This document shows, one piece after another, positions 1-15,000 of a DNA stretch of 64,000 bases. Made by a program: the position numbers and the translations under genes. The notes under the pieces were generated by a model, which saw only the letters and a list, made by a program, of their open reading frames with translations, made no database searches and was not told the origin of the DNA. Source of the stretch: Leishmania martiniquensis (lineage: Eukaryota > Euglenozoa > Kinetoplastea > Trypanosomatida > Trypanosomatidae); the NCBI RefSeq assembly GCF_017916325.1, contig NC_090165.1, positions 620,001 through 684,000 of the forward strand, read 5' to 3'. The stretch's first letter is position 1. Every line of letters begins with the position of its first letter.

Positions 1-79
1 CGAACAGTGCGCTTGCACGATCTGTTCGTTGATTCTTTTCTGTGGCGTGGGTGAGTTGCACGGCGAGCGCTGAAAGGGG

Positions 80-3000
80 ATGCTGTCGTCTTCCCCGGAA
101 ATGAAGCGAAGCAAGGCGGCGGATGTGGCGGTGACGGGGCCCTCCAATGCGCCGCTCGCAAGACAGCGAAAGCGCGTTGGGGGCCGTGCCGCGCGTGCTG
201 GGGATGAGAAGGGTGCCGTGCCGACCGGCAGTGTTGCAGCCGCTGCTGAAGGTGCCTCGGCATCTTTCATAGCGACTGGTGGTAGCTTGCCGATAAAGCG
301 ATCCGCCTCCTCGTCTGGTCTTCCTCTTCATCAGTCGGCTCATGCGAAGGGCGGTGTCACAGCGCGGGTCCCGCCGACGCACCGACAGGCGAGCAGCTCG
401 GCTGCTGGCACTGCCGCTCTCGCCGCATCCTCTTCAACGCAGGCCCGCCACGCAGCGTCGGCGCGTTCGCCGGACTTTCCCTTCGATGTAAATCCTACGC
501 AGATCGTCTTCGACTCCTTCGAGGCAAATCACACCTACACAGCCACGCTCGAGCTCAAGAACCACACGATGACGAGCACACACGTTCACGTTGACCGGCC
601 AAGCCCTTGCACCGGTTTTGAGTTGTCGGCACCGCGCGGGGCGGGGATAACGTCGAGGGTGGCTCCTGGTCTCTCGGTCATCTACACGCTCATCTTCAAC
701 CCTAGGAGCAACGTCGAGGACTACAGGACGCAGCTTGTCGTGCGAGCAGAGAGCGGCGCATCGGCCATTGTTCCAGTGCGCGCCTACGCCGTTCGAGGAC
801 ACCTGCAGCTTCCCGCCGAGCTCCTGCTGCGCGAAGCGCCCCTAAAGGGCACTAGCAGCACGCCTCTATTCCTTCGGAACGTGAGTGAGCAGAGCTGCGT
901 GTGGCAGGCAATGGTGTTTGACGTCAGTGGAGTCGCGCCTGAGGCGTTTTCGCACGACGTATCGTACCCGCTCTCGTCGCACTTCTCCATTACCCCCAGC
1001 TATGGCGTTGTCGAGCCTCTCTGTGGAGGCGGAGATGGAGCGGCAATGTCGGTGGCCCCCGTCACGCTGCACTTCCACCCGCCCACCGGCGTGACCGCTT
1101 CCGGCACGTACGGGGCTCTGTTGCGTTTTTTTATGGGCCCTGAGGGAGACTTACTTCAGGATGTCCAGCTGTCGGCGCAGGCGGTGGAGCTGACCGGCAT
1201 CGTGCTGGAGCAGACGGAGGTGACGCTGAAGGACACTTACGTGACGACGGAGCGGCAGGCAGTGGTACGCCTGCGCAACGACTCCGAGTATACGGTCCAC
1301 TTCGCGTGGAAGCGTTCGTACCGTGGCGGCCGTGAGGGCGACAGCGATGATGATGATGGGCGTGCAACCGGTGGCGACGCCGAGGTCGGCGGCGGCACGA
1401 CAGTAGGCAGCATGCATGGCAGTCACACAGCGAAGAAAAAGAGCGAGCTTACCTCAACCGTCAACGGCAGCGACGGCGACGGTAGCCAGCATTCGCCGCA
1501 TCAGCTCTTTCAGGGCTGCCGCGCGGCATGGGACGACTATACAGGAGATGAGGCGTTTTGCATTGAGCCGCTGTCGGGCGTGCTTTACGGCCGCGGTGCT
1601 CGCGAGTTCACCATCACATTCAACCCTCACGTCGCCGTCCTGTATGAGTCTATGGCGTTTCTAGACGTGACTGGTCTGGTAAACCGTCTCCCTCTCACTA
1701 TGCGTGGCCACGGTCTTGGCCCGCAGTGTATCCTCGAGCATAGACGGCTCGAGATCGGTGACGTCTATTTGAACGCGCTGCACGAGTATGAAGTGGGCAT
1801 GGAGAACATTTCGCCTATTGAGTGCCGGTATGTAATCATGCCGCCATTGCCAGTTCGGGCAGCGAGCGCCACCGCGGTGAACGCGGCGGAGTCAGATGCC
1901 TCAAGAGCACTGGTGGACTTCTCCGGCAAGTTTCGGTTCATCCCGTCCCACGGCACGCTCGGTCCTGGCGAGGTTGTCAAGCTGCGCATTCAGCTCCAGT
2001 CAGACATCATCGGCTGCTTCGCGGAGGTGTTTCGCGTGCACATGGAGGGGGCGGTGGAGGAAGTGCCACTGCTGATAAAGGGACGGGTGCTGGGCCCGCA
2101 TTTCCACTGCAGCGTGGAGGAACTGGACTTTGGAAATGTCTCGTACAACTTGACACACGCGCGCACGATTGAGATTTCGAACACGAGCCCCATTCCAATG
2201 CACTATGCTCTGCGCTTGCCAGACGAGTGTAACTACGCAGACGACTTGACGATTTCTCCTTCGACCGGCGCCATCGCGCCGATGGAGACGCAAACTGTGA
2301 CGATCACGCTCCACTCACGTACCGTTGGCGACTATGAAACGGCGGTGCTGATCGAGGTTGCCGACGTGGGTGATGTGTTGGACGCAATTCCGCTGAAGGC
2401 TACCTGTATGGTGCCGCCTCTCCTCTCCAACACGACAGAGCTCGCTTTTGGCGGTATCTTTGTCGGGTACCCCGCGACGCTGAATATGATGGTGCTGAAC
2501 GACTCAGCTCTGACTGGCATGTTTGAGTTGTCGCTCGTGGGCGGCGACGCTTTGTCGGACGTCGTGAAGGTCGAGCTGCCAGTGCCGACGGAGCCCGGCC
2601 ATGAAGCTCACTGGATCTTACCGCACGAGACGGTGCAGATGCCTGTGACCGTGACAGCGCTACGACCCGGCAAGCTACACTTCTCCATCGCCTTGCGAGT
2701 GCTGGGCATGGACGTCTCTGGAGTGCAGCCGCAGACGATTCTTGTGAGCGCGATGGCAAGTGGGCCGCATGTGGAGATGCAGCCAAGCACATTTCAGTTT
2801 GGCACCATCGACGTCCTGAGCGAATCTGTGAAGGAGTTGACACTAAAAAACACGAGCCCCGTGCCGGCGCTCTTCTCGCTCGCGTTCGACCGCTACGGCA
2901 GCATTTCTGCGGCCCGTGTTGCAGACGAGGCGGAGGGTTCAGCTCTCGCGACTTTGCCCTTCCCTCGCGTGCCCGTGTTCACCATGGAGCCGGCCGACGG

Positions 3001-6000
3001 GGTGCTCGAGCCGCACAGCACCCTCACAGTCCTCATCCGGGCAAAGCCAGATGAGGCGATAGCGTTTACCGACACGCTGCGCTTGCGCCACTCACCGGCG
3101 CCGCACAGTGCCACAGCGGCAGATGAGACGGCGGGAGCAGCGGAGAGAGAGCTTGTGGCGGCGGTCAAGGTGACGGGCAAAGGGATCCCCATCGTATCGG
3201 AGCGCTCGGTTGCCGTTGTCGAGCTCGGTGATGTATTGACGACCGCAGTGGTGTCGGAGACGATTACACTGCACAACTACGGGCGCCGTGATCAGGAGGT
3301 GCAGTGGCAGAATACACGCAGCGCTAAGGTCAAGGAGGGGGAGCCGCCTGTTGCTTTCAACTACAAGCCTGAGCGCGTCTCCATCCCGGGCAGCGGGGCG
3401 TTGACGTTCACCATATGCGGACAGTCAGGCGAGGCAGGCGTGCGCACCGAAACCTTTACCCTGAAGCAGTCTGGCACCTTCAGGGAGATAATGCGCAGCA
3501 CTGTCACCGCAACCTTCATAACGCCGACGCTGTTGTTCAGCGCTCGCGCCATTCACTTCGACTTCGCAAACCGCGACGAGTTGCAGGTAATGGATGCCCC
3601 TCGCGCGGCCTCCTTGGTCAGGTCCCTGACAATCAAGAATGTTACGAGCAAGACACTCGTCGTGTCGCTGCGCATCCGTCATGCGGTTGCCACAACATCG
3701 CCGTCGACCCAGCCGGCGGGGACGTCCTCCGCCTCAAAGAGCCGTGTGCCCTTTGAGCTGGAGGGGCCGTCGACGCTGGTCTTTGCTCCTGGTGATTCGT
3801 ACGTTGTCGGTGTCCGCTGCAACCCCCTCTACCGTGGCGACTTCACATCGCACACAACGAAGGCGAAGATGCAGTTGAGCTTCGCCCATCACGCGCGCAA
3901 GGAACACGTCAATCTGAGTGCGGCACTGCGCTTCCCTGCGCTGGTCATAAGCCCATCGGCGCTTCTAGAATTTGGGGTCGTCTTGCGCAGCACGGAGAAG
4001 CGGCGTACGATTCTTCTATCGAACCCCTCTGCAGACTTGCCAGCGCACTTCGAGTGGGCGTTACGACCCCGGAGCGGCAACAGCACAGGCGCCGTTGCAA
4101 AGGCGGCCGGGGAGGATGGCGTGGCTGCAGTGGAGGCGCAGCGTGCTGGAGACAAGGTTGTGTCTCACGCCAGCAGCGCTGGGGATGAGATCACCGCGGC
4201 CGCGGTAAGGTGCTTTGACATTGTTCCCTTTACTGGGATACTGCAACCCGGAGAGTCGCGTAGCATCGAGGTGACGTACCAAGGAGAAGTGTGTGGGTCA
4301 GCGCTGGCGACGGCTGTTTGCCGCGTGCGCGGCGGCCCCACCTACACAATCGACGTGCATGCGGCCTCGAGCGTCGTTCAGGCGCACCTCGACAGAACGG
4401 AGATCAACTTCGGGCGGCTTCCGTACTACGAGTCTGCCACGCAGTCTGTGATGTTGTCGAATAGCACGCTCGTGCCTGTCACATGGGATGTCGACCTGAG
4501 CCGCATGCTCCACCCAGAGTGTGTGCGCGTGTCGCCCGTTTCTGGTGTGCTGCGGGACAAGGTACGACTGGTAGTGATATTCACTCCGACAGTGCCGGAC
4601 GCCTTCGAGGAGACGCTGTGGGTGCGCATCGGACACCTCGATCCGCAGCCGATCCGCCTGCGCGGCTCCGCGTACATGAACCGGCTGTTGATATCTACCA
4701 TGAGCCCCACCACACCGGCCATAGAGAACGACGTAGTTGTGTCCCGTGCACCGTTTCGTGCCTTTATCGAGGCGCTGCAGTACGTCGAGTCGCAGTCGTC
4801 GGCGTCGCCACAGACGCGCAGTGTGTACGCATCTCGAACAGTGGCTGTGCTGCCGACGGCCCCCACAGCAGCAGCCGGTACGTCGCCTGCTAAGACGCTG
4901 ACAATGCCGCCAGTGGTGCAACGAGAATGGGCGACGCTGGAGGCGGAGCGGCTAGCGTTCTGTCGCGCCGTGGGGGAGGCCAAAGCGTCCGAGCACAGCA
5001 GCAGTATGCGTGCCAATGACGCAGATAGGTCCACGCTCTTTTTGCCACCACGTGCGCTTCGTCGCACCTCGTTAACGGCTATAAGCGGCAGCAGCGGCGC
5101 TGGCGGGGGCACCGAAAAGCTCGTCCTCGCGCGCTACATTGTGGACTTTGGGCATCTCACCCGGCATGATGTGCGCAAGGTGACGCTGAAGCTGACGAAC
5201 CCGTCGGCGACGGAGGGAGTGAGTGCCATGGTGGATAGCAAGGAGCTTGAGCACCTGCCCGTCTCGGTGGATCCTGTGAAGGGAATAAAGGTGGGTCCGC
5301 TGGAGACGGTGTCGCTGGCGCTGGTGATGGACGCGACAAAGCCCGAGAGCCTCGTGTGCCACGGAGATAACCGCTACGAGTTCTCCATCGACGTGAGGCA
5401 CGGCCCCGCCATCGTGGTGGAGTGCCACTGCTATGTGGCCACCCCCTCGCTCCGAGCGGCGGAGAAAGAGGTGAAATTCGGGCCGGTGCTCCTGGGCGAA
5501 GTCAAGGTACTGCCGCTGCTCCTGATCAATCCGGAGGCCGTATCGTGCCCGTGGCGCATCACATGTAAGGCGGAGACGCCGTCCGATAACTCGACGTCCA
5601 TGTTTCCTGAGCGACGGTTGGTGCGCGGCGGGCAGAGCCTCTCGCTCACTGGCCCCGCCGCCACCGAGCGGCTGGACAGTATACGCCCTCAGCGGACTGC
5701 ACGGACGTCCCAGTTTTGGGTGAAGGAGGATCACGGCGTCGTCGCGGCGTCTGGCACTACCGCGATCGACGTCTACTTTGCCCCTAGCGCCATGCCTGCC
5801 GAGGGCAGCAGCGGCGCAGCCACGGCCACGCTACGCTTTCGCTGTGGCAGGGGGCCGGCCGAAAGTGTTCTCACCGTAAAGCTCAGCGGCACCTCCTTTC
5901 AGCACGACATCAGTTTATCCACAACGCAGCTTTCGCTGCCGGTGGCCCGCCCGCACCAGGTGATACACGAGTCGGTGACGCTGACAAACAACGAGGAGCA

Positions 6001-9000
6001 CCCCGTGGAGGTGTTCAGCCTGGGCCTCGACACGCAGCACATTCAGGAGGTAAAGCTGCTACGACGCGCGCTGGAGATGAGCCCGAATCACGAGCTAGTC
6101 TTGCCGAGCCTTGAGGCAGGCGATAATCTCCCAGATGCTCTACTAGAGTCCATCTTTAACCGCCTGCATGCCGCCTCCGAGTCTCTGAAGGAGTCACCGT
6201 CGGCAGCTGTGTTGGCAGCCTCTGAGGCGGCACTGGAGAGCGCGCTGCCTGCGGTTGTCAAGGGTGGGAAAGCGTCGCGGAGGCAATCGACCTCTGCCGC
6301 GTCCCGCGCCTCCAGCTTCAGTTCTAAAGGCGGGCGGCGCGGAAGGGACAAGAGCCGGCGTCAATCAGCTGCGGATGCATCCGGCGGGATGGAGAAGGGC
6401 CTCGGCGACGGATCCGCTGCGGTCGACGGCATTGCAGAGCATCAGGGAGCTGCCGACGGAGCTGCTGCGGTGAGCGTGCCGAGCTCAAGCGTCGTGCTCC
6501 TCGTCGGCCCTCCCCGCAGTGGCAAGACGGCTCTGGCACGACATATGACGCAGCGGGCGGAGGCGGGCAGTGTGGTCCTCGTCGACGTGGATGAGCTCGT
6601 CCGGCGTGAGGCCGATTGCGATGACTCAGCAAATGGGGCGGTGGCTCGGTTCCTCCTTTCTCACGTAGCGGGCATCGCACCCGAGCCCGCGCCCTCCGCG
6701 AGGGCTGATGGTGCCAACGCCACCAGCGACGTGCTGCTTGCGTCCTACGTTGCGTGTGCCCCCAAGCTCGTGCGTGACGTTGTTCAGCAACACCTGAGTC
6801 GCTGCATCGCTGGCCATGCCGCCTCCTCGACAACTGGTGCAGCTCCTCTTGATGGGAATGGCGGCGCAGCTGCGTCAAAGCCGCGGCCGCTTCGGCTTTT
6901 GTTCGACGGGCTGAACTGCGGCGTACTCCAAAACCCGTGGCGACTCTTTGAGCTGATTCGCGAGACCTGCGACGCCCTGCGCATCCCTCTACAGATCGTG
7001 TCTTTGGCTGTCAGCGACCCGATGTCTGGGGTGCGAAGAGCTGAGGCGCTGGAGTCACACCACGAGGCGCGGGTGACGGCAGCGTCCCTCACCTTGCTGA
7101 GCGAGGGGGAATTCGAGGCTCTCGACAAGGAGGCCCGCGATCACTACACGCGCCGCCTGAAGCATTTCAATGACTGTCGTCGAGATTTGAAAGATGCCCA
7201 GCAGCTCAAGCGAGACTACATGGCGCAGTTGCCCCGCAAGACAGTTCAGCAAGAGGTGGAGGAAACGTTCGCTCAGGCGCGGCTAGATGGGCAGCAGCAG
7301 TCTGCATCACTCGATGCGTCGATGAGGTCAGGGCGCAAAGGGAGAGCCGCAGGCGGCGCTGGCCGCGCTATCGCTTTAGCGGCGGAGGCAGCCAAGAAGC
7401 TGCAGGAGCCCAAATGGGCTGAGCTGGACGCTGCCATGCAGTTCCGTGAGTGGTACACGCGCTTTCTTGGCAAGTACGGCGAGCCGCCAAGGCTCGAGGG
7501 CGAGGAAGGGTGTGCCGCTGGCGCGACGACTGCGAATACGAGAGTCACCACCCCACAACTAAAGGGTGCCGCCGCGGCAGCGGCGGCGGCGGCACAGGAG
7601 AGGGCGAACCGCTGGGCCGCTGTCATTCGTGTCGCTTCAGAAACAGAGACTCCACGAGAAGTTTCAGAGCTGGTTGAGTGGCGGCTGGCCCAGAGGGCCT
7701 TCGCAACGAGTGCAGGCGTGGGCACCGCCTCAACAGCGACGCCTGTGCTGCCGACCTTGTCTCCGTTTCCGGCATCAGCGGCCCTCGCCGCATCGTCTTG
7801 CAACGTCTCCGGTGAAGGACAACTGCCCTCTAGCCTTCAGGAGGAAACTGGCACGACTGCCGCTTCTTCTGCCATGCCAGCGATCGCAGCAGCCCAGGAC
7901 GCACCTTCAGATGCAGCGGCGATGGCGAGCGAGATCGTCAACGGGTTTTATCTGAACGAGAGCCGTCTGCGCTCGTGGGTCGACACAGCCATCGACACGG
8001 AGCGCGGGGTTGCCAGCGCGATGGGACAGCCGCTGCCAGCAGAGGAGGCGGTTGCAGCCAAGGCAACGGCAGCGGTCGCAGCGGTCGCGGGCGCAGGTGA
8101 GGCCCACGCGCTGATTGAGGCTGCTGGGCCGCGCCTCGCCACGGACCCGCTCCGTCCCGAATTCGAAGCATCGGCGACGGTCGCCCGTTACGTGCACTTC
8201 TTCTCAACGCTGGAGCGCGAAGTCATTCCCGCCAAGAAGGGCGGCATCCACAGCAAGTCGGTCCCTGCGGTCGTCTCTCAGGAGGAGGAGTGCACGCGCT
8301 GGTGGTTACCGCCACGGTCGTCCGTCACGCTGACGCTTGAGTTCTGCGGCGATCACGTCGGCCCCTACACGGAAACGTGTCTCTTTGGCGTGGTTGGCAC
8401 CCTGCAGAAGCTGCGCCTCACAGTGTCCGCCCTGGTGGCCCTCCCCGACATCAGCCGAGACCCCAAGGACATCTTCCCCCTCATCGTGCCCCGCAGCGCG
8501 TTAGTCAACGGCGGAGCCGAGTCCAGCCAACGGGTGCCGAAGGCCTACGTTGCCTCCAAGAAGCTTTTCGACTTTGGGCCGCTGCTTATACCACCACCGC
8601 CGGTGCCGAAGGGGCGCCGCCGCAGTAACGAGAAAGCCATGGGCTTGCCCGCATCGACGGTAGGGTCGGGCCGCAGCAGTAGCTTGGGTGGCAGCAACCA
8701 CGGTCACACCAGCAACAAACCGCAGCCCGCCCATCTCGAGAGCACCTTGGGTGAGGAAACGCTGACGTTTGTGAACCGCGAGGCAAGCGAGGCGGAGGTG
8801 ACGCTGTCGTTTCTCAACGAGAAAGAGAAGACATTCACGGTGGCACCGACGAGCTTCGTGCTGAAGCCTGGCACCTCGCAGCAGGTCAGCCTGCGTGCGA
8901 CGCCAGAGAAGGTCGGCAGCTTTACCAACACGCTGCTCGCGTGCATCAAGGAGAACCCGCTGCCTTGGAAGACGAAGGTGACGTGCACAGGGGCGCGGCC

Positions 9001-12000
9001 GACGCTGACGGTGAATGGGTGCAAGGATCTGGAGGTGAACTTTGGGCGGCTCGTGCTGAATCGAAGTGTGGAAAGGTCCTTTTTGCTCGCGAACGAAGGG
9101 CTGCTGCCGCTTCAGTGGAAGCTGGTGCCCGTTGTAGATGGCTCCACAACACGGAGCGCCGCGGGTGGTGGTGGTGGCGGTGGAGGAGGAGGGGGTGCTG
9201 CATCCAGCGCAGCCGTAGCGGCCCAGTGGCCGGCCGAGCTCCAGTGCTCCGCGATGGAGGGCGTCATTAAGGAAGGCGGCACCTACACACTGAAGATGAC
9301 CTTCGCGCCAACCCACCCGTGCCTCTACACGCGCAACGTGCTATTTATGGTCTCATATCCGGGCCACCCTCAACAAATCGTGTACGAGTCGGTGCCGGCC
9401 ATCATCAGGGCGGAGGGCTACGACGTGGTGCTGGAGTGGACACGCGAGATTCATCTCGGTGTGCTGCACGTCGGGGAGGAGAAGCACGAGACGGTTCGTA
9501 TCCTCAATAAGAGTCCGTACGAGGTGGGCTATCAGCTGAAGCTGCCAAAGCGGCTGCAGAGGTCGGTGAAGCTCTCCAGCTCGTCCGGCACGCTGCGGGG
9601 CATTGTCGGCTTCAAGGATGCGGCCATCGTCAACGTGGATGTTGTGGCGCACCTGGAGAAGGAGGGCGAGCTGCCGGCGAAGCTGTCCATGATCGAGGTG
9701 GCGTTCTTTGACGTGGAGAAGAACGAGCTGCTGTACCCTGTGCAGAGCATCCCGGTCACCGGAGAGGCGTGGTACACGAAGTATACGATTCAGCCACCAA
9801 GTGTGAACTTTGGCTCCTGCCTCATCGGTCAGATGCGGCAGAGCTCATTCGAACTACGCAACACAGGGGTGTTCCCCCTCGAGTACTCGCTCTTCAACTA
9901 CCGCGATGCTGCTGCTAGCACGGCTGCCGGGGGCGTCGAGACCGAGACAGCAGTGGCGAAAGTGGTCGACGTGTCTCCTTCACGAGGTGCTGCTGCCGCC
10001 GCAACTGCCGCGCAGGCGCTCTCCGCCATCTCCCAGAGGTCTTCAAAGGCTGCGAAGGGGAGCGAGTTGGATATCTCTATTGGCGCATTCACGTGCTGCC
10101 CATGTCGCGGCGTCATCCCGGTCGGCGGCGCGCAAACGATCACCGTTTCGACCATCCCCGCGAAGCAGCATCGCAGCCATGAAACAATCGGTGTGCGAGT
10201 CGAGCAGAGTGGACCCGAGCTGGAGCGCTACGGCACGCCGGTCGAGGTATCCGCCTATCCGGCAGTGCCGTCGATCGCCGCCGATCTCACCTCCAGCGCC
10301 GACGTGGAAACCATCTTTGAGGAGCAGCGCGTTGTCTACCGCCTAGATCAGCTAGCAAAGAGCGTCCGCGCATACAGCAAAGAGGAGCGGATCTTCTCCT
10401 TCGGTACTACTCTTGTGGGGCAGCGCACGGAGGAGCGCTTCCGCATTGCGAACAGCAGCCCCCTCCCTTGCACCGTCGTGGCCTATCTGGAGGGTTCCTC
10501 TGTGACGGGAGTGAGCGCGACCGGCGGTGGCGCTTCCGCAAGCCGCGGAAACGCGAGCAGCACAAGCAGTGCAAGCAAGCCCACTACAGGGGGCGGCGTT
10601 GGCGGCGGCGGTGCCGGTGCAGCGGGCGGGACGGCGGGTAGGGCGGAGGCATTTGATTTGTGCTTGGACTGTAGCGGTGGTACTGCAGGGCAGACTAGAG
10701 CGACACTCGTCAAGATGGCTTTGCCGCCCTATGAGAGCCGTTTCCTTACCATAGGCTTCACTGCGACCTCGCTGCGTCGGTTTCAAGCCCAGCTTGTGGC
10801 CACTGTCGAGGGCGCCGTCATCTCAAGCGATGATGGAGCGGAGACTGGCCAGCAGCTGCGCTTTGGCTTGAGCGGCGAAGGTACTTTACCTAACGTGGAG
10901 GTTCAAGTGCCGCCGCGCCTGTCGTTGTCGGCGGTGCCGTGGTGCGGCTCCAGTAGTGCAAGGCCAAGTGGACCGTGCGGCGGATCCGCCGAGCGGATGC
11001 ATCGCCGGATAGAAACTGGCGGCATCAGCAGCGGCAGCGAGCGCAAGCGAGCCCCGCGACGCGGCGGCGGCGGCGCTGCATGCATCAGCTCTCCGTTGCG
11101 GAATGGGCACGCCGAAGGCTACTCAGGCAGTGTCGGCACCACGGAGGTGCTGGAGCTTCCCTTGACACGAGTCGGCGCCATCTCATCGCGCAGTTTCACA
11201 CTCCGAAATACGGGGTGCGTGACGGCGGAGGTGCACCTCGAGCTTCTGGCGCCCGGTGTGGAGGGCAACGGTGGACCGAACCCCGTCTTGACCGTGAGCA
11301 CTGTTGGTGGAGCTGGTGGCAGGGTCTGTGGCAAGGTGGTCAAAAAGCAGCGCGCTGCCTCGATGCGGCATAGCGTCGAGCTGTTTGTGCCTGCTGGCCA
11401 GTCCGAGTCCGTTGAGCTTACGTATGCGCCAACGCAGGTGGAGGCAACCATGACGCGGATGCGCGTGGTGCTACGAGACAACCCATTTGAGGAGAAGGAG
11501 GTGTACATCCTCTCCCGCAGCTTCGACAGCCCGATCTCCTTTGAGGGCATCGACCCGTCCAGTTCAGACTTCTACGACGTTGGGGACTGCTGGGTTGGTG
11601 TCGAAAAGAGCTGCACCTTTACGGTGCGCAATAACACAGATTCGCTGGTGCGCTACGAGTGGCAGTACGCGGAGCCTGTGGTTCTGATGGTACCCTCCGT
11701 CGGCCACCTCAGCGCCGGCGCCACGCGGCAGATCACGGCGGTGATGCGCAACGACTCGCAGAACCTCCACCAAGTCGCGCGTTGTGCCATTCTTGTGCAG
11801 TCCATTCAACTGCTCACAAATGCGCTGGGTGGGGGACTTGGGCATCCCAGCATGGTTGGCGCTGACGCTGCGTCTGGCAGTGCTGGCGGCGCTGCGAACC
11901 CCGTCTCTGGGGCAACAAACGCCGCCATCACAGAGTGGGACAACTCGATGCAGACCCCAAAGTGGGTCCTGCGCGAGGATGACACCGTCACGAGCACCTC

Positions 12001-15000
12001 CGCCGCCGGGGCACACTCAGCAGCCGTGGCTGCCGCTTTTCTGTCCACCGCCGCCTCCATGGTTGGCCGCCGCAACTTGAAGCAGGTCATGGAGCCGCTT
12101 CCAGAGCCGCCATACACCGTTGTCGACGCCGTTACCGTGACGCAACCTCTCACGCTGGGGTGTCACTGCAGCGTGCCAACGTACAAGTGCGAGCTGGTCG
12201 ACGCGGCAGCCGGTGCGGTGACAGACCTGAAAGCGATCTCCTTCGAGCACACCTACCTCATGCAGAAACGTGTGGCGATGGTTCGGGTGTCCAACACGGG
12301 CACCGTAGGACTGCCCCTCACGTACAGCATCGCGACCTCCGGCGAGGAGGGTGGGGCCGCCGCGCAAGCCTCTTCAAAGCAGGATTCGAGGTCGCCACAC
12401 GCTCGAAGAGGCGGCAGTATAGCGACGGCGGCCGGTGGGGCTTCTCGAGCTTCTCTTTGGGGTCCTGCCCTAGAGGGTGACACTGGGGCGTTGAGCGACC
12501 TACCTGGCTACACCGCCCCAGCCGCCGACTTTTCCGTCGTGCCGTCGCCGGCGTCTAGTTCCGCGAGCGCTGTGCCGCCTGGAAGCCACCTCGACCTCAA
12601 CGTCGAGTTTACCCCTCGTGCTGTTGGGCTTGCCACGGCGGAATTGATTCTATCGATGCCATACAGCGATCCCGCAGAGGTGCGTGTACCGGTGCAAGGT
12701 GTAGCAGAGTGCCCGCTCGTCCACTTCGATATCCCTCCTGCGACGTACCCGGACGTGGGCTCGATAGCAAGCAGCGGCGATGCGGCGAGCCAGGGCCAGG
12801 AGAGGGTTGTTGTACAGTTCCTCGCTCGCGGACTGCACACAACGGCCACAGTCAAGTTCCCCGTAGTGAACCCGACAGCGACGGCGTATAGTTACGAGTG
12901 GGTAGAGGAGGGCATGAGGCGCAGAGCGAGCGGCAGCGGCGACGGCGGCAGTGGCTTCGGCGGCGGCACCGTGTCGCCATTTCGCTGCCTGACGCCGATG
13001 GGCGTCATCGCCGCTGGGCGACAGGCGGAAGCGATCTTTGAGTTTTTCGCGGACGCCTTGGGCGTGCGGGAGTCGGCCTGGTCATTTCAGATCCCTGGCC
13101 GTGCCGCGATTCCATTCGTTCTGGTCGGCACTGCGGTCGAGCCGAACGTCTACTTCCATGCGAGCAAGGTGGTATTTGGACACGTGCAGGTTGGCACCCA
13201 ACTCGAGCGGGCCGTTGTCTTGGAAAACTGTGACGACGTTCCCTACACTTTCTCATGGGATAAGCTGTCGATGGGCGGGACGTCATCGTTTCTATCCGTC
13301 AGGCCTCTTCGTGGGGCTATCGCCCCGTACGAGCGGCTCTCCGTCACTGTGACGTTCTCGCCACAAGACGAGGTGGAGTACAATGTGCCGCTCCGATGCT
13401 TGGTGAAGCGGTCGAGCGTGCCTCTCTCGATCAATGTCAAAGGCACCGGCGTCAGCGTACACGACTCGCTGCAGATGGAGCCGTTCGAGGACGGTGCGCA
13501 GCCGATGCCGGTGGTGCGCGGTCAACCGCTGTTGCTGAACCTGGATCGCGTTCAGGTGAACTCGACGATCGTGCGCCGCTTTGCCCTGCGCAACACTGGC
13601 ACCTACTCGTTCTATTACAGCGTGGAGGCACCAGAGAACGCCTCTGTTAGTCTGGAGGGGATGGAGGGCGAGGTCGCCCCGAAGCAGACGGGGGTGATTG
13701 TGTTCAGGTACCACCCGACGTGCGAGGAGACGCTGAGGCAGTGCCGCCTCCTTTTCCGCATCGAGGGAAAGGTCGCCTACAAGGTGGGCATCAGAGCGAC
13801 GGCCTACCTGCCTCGTCTACAGCTCAGCTTTGATCACCATGACTTTGGGCCCCGATTCATCTCCGCCTACAACAACGGACTGGCGACGACAGCGCCAGAC
13901 GTGCGCGCCTCGACGCTGTGGGGCTCCACCTCAACGACGGCGTCTGGCGCTGCTGTGGCGGTGCTGCAACTCACAAACCTCGAGTCGGAAGTGGTCTCCG
14001 TTGATTGCAGCATGTCTGCGCAGAACACGTGGTGCCGCCTGGACAGCACAGCGCTTGTGGTGCGCCCCAGGGAGTCGGCTCGTCTGCGGCTGACCTTTGT
14101 GCCCCCAGAGGTTCGGCAGTACGAGGACAACTTGCGCCTCTCCTTCAACGCCCTGCACACCGTTTTCATTCCACTCACTGGCGAGGGCGTCGTGCCGCGT
14201 GTCGAGGTGGTCAATCCGTTCGCCAAGTTCGGCGTCGCTCGCATCGGCGAGAATCAGCAGACAGAGGTGAAGCTGACGTGTCTGAGCAAAATTCCCACGC
14301 CGGTATCCTTTACACAGGCCATCGACGACGACCTTCGGCAGAAAGGGTTCGCCATCTCTCTGCCGGGGCAGACGGCGGCGTCACCCTCTGCGAGCTCGCT
14401 CGCGATGACACTGAAGCCGAAGGAGAGTGCGACGGTGGTGTTGTCGTTCGCGCCGAAACAACGCATGGGGGAGTTCAGCAGAGAGGTAAAGATGCTTGTC
14501 TGTGGGGTGGAGGTACCGTTCGTGTCCGTGAGCGGATCTTGCGCCGATGCGGAGGTGCACCTCGACACGCCATTGCTTTTGTTTCGTGATGTCGTCGTCG
14601 GCGCCTCGGCGACGCGGCGAGTGTGCATACTCAATAGCGGCGACATCTCGCAACGGTTCTCGTGGGCGAGCAGCCTGCAGAAGCTGCGACCATCAGGTGA
14701 GTGGAGCATCTTCCCGTCCTCTGGCTACATCAGGGCCCACACGGAACTGAGCTGTGAGCTGCGGTACACGCCGAGCCTGTCAAACAAGGGCAGCGTCAAG
14801 GCAGCGGGAGCAACAGCGTCGTCGGCGCCGTTGCAGCAGGTTCTGACCCTGGAGCTAGACAGCTCGGCTTCTCTTGCGCTCACGATCGAGTCCAACTGCG
14901 TCACTCGACCAGCAGCGACGGATACAGTGACCTTTGCATGTCGAGCGCACGAGACGGACGTGAAGCAGATCGAGTTGTACAACCCGTTAGAGGACCCCTG

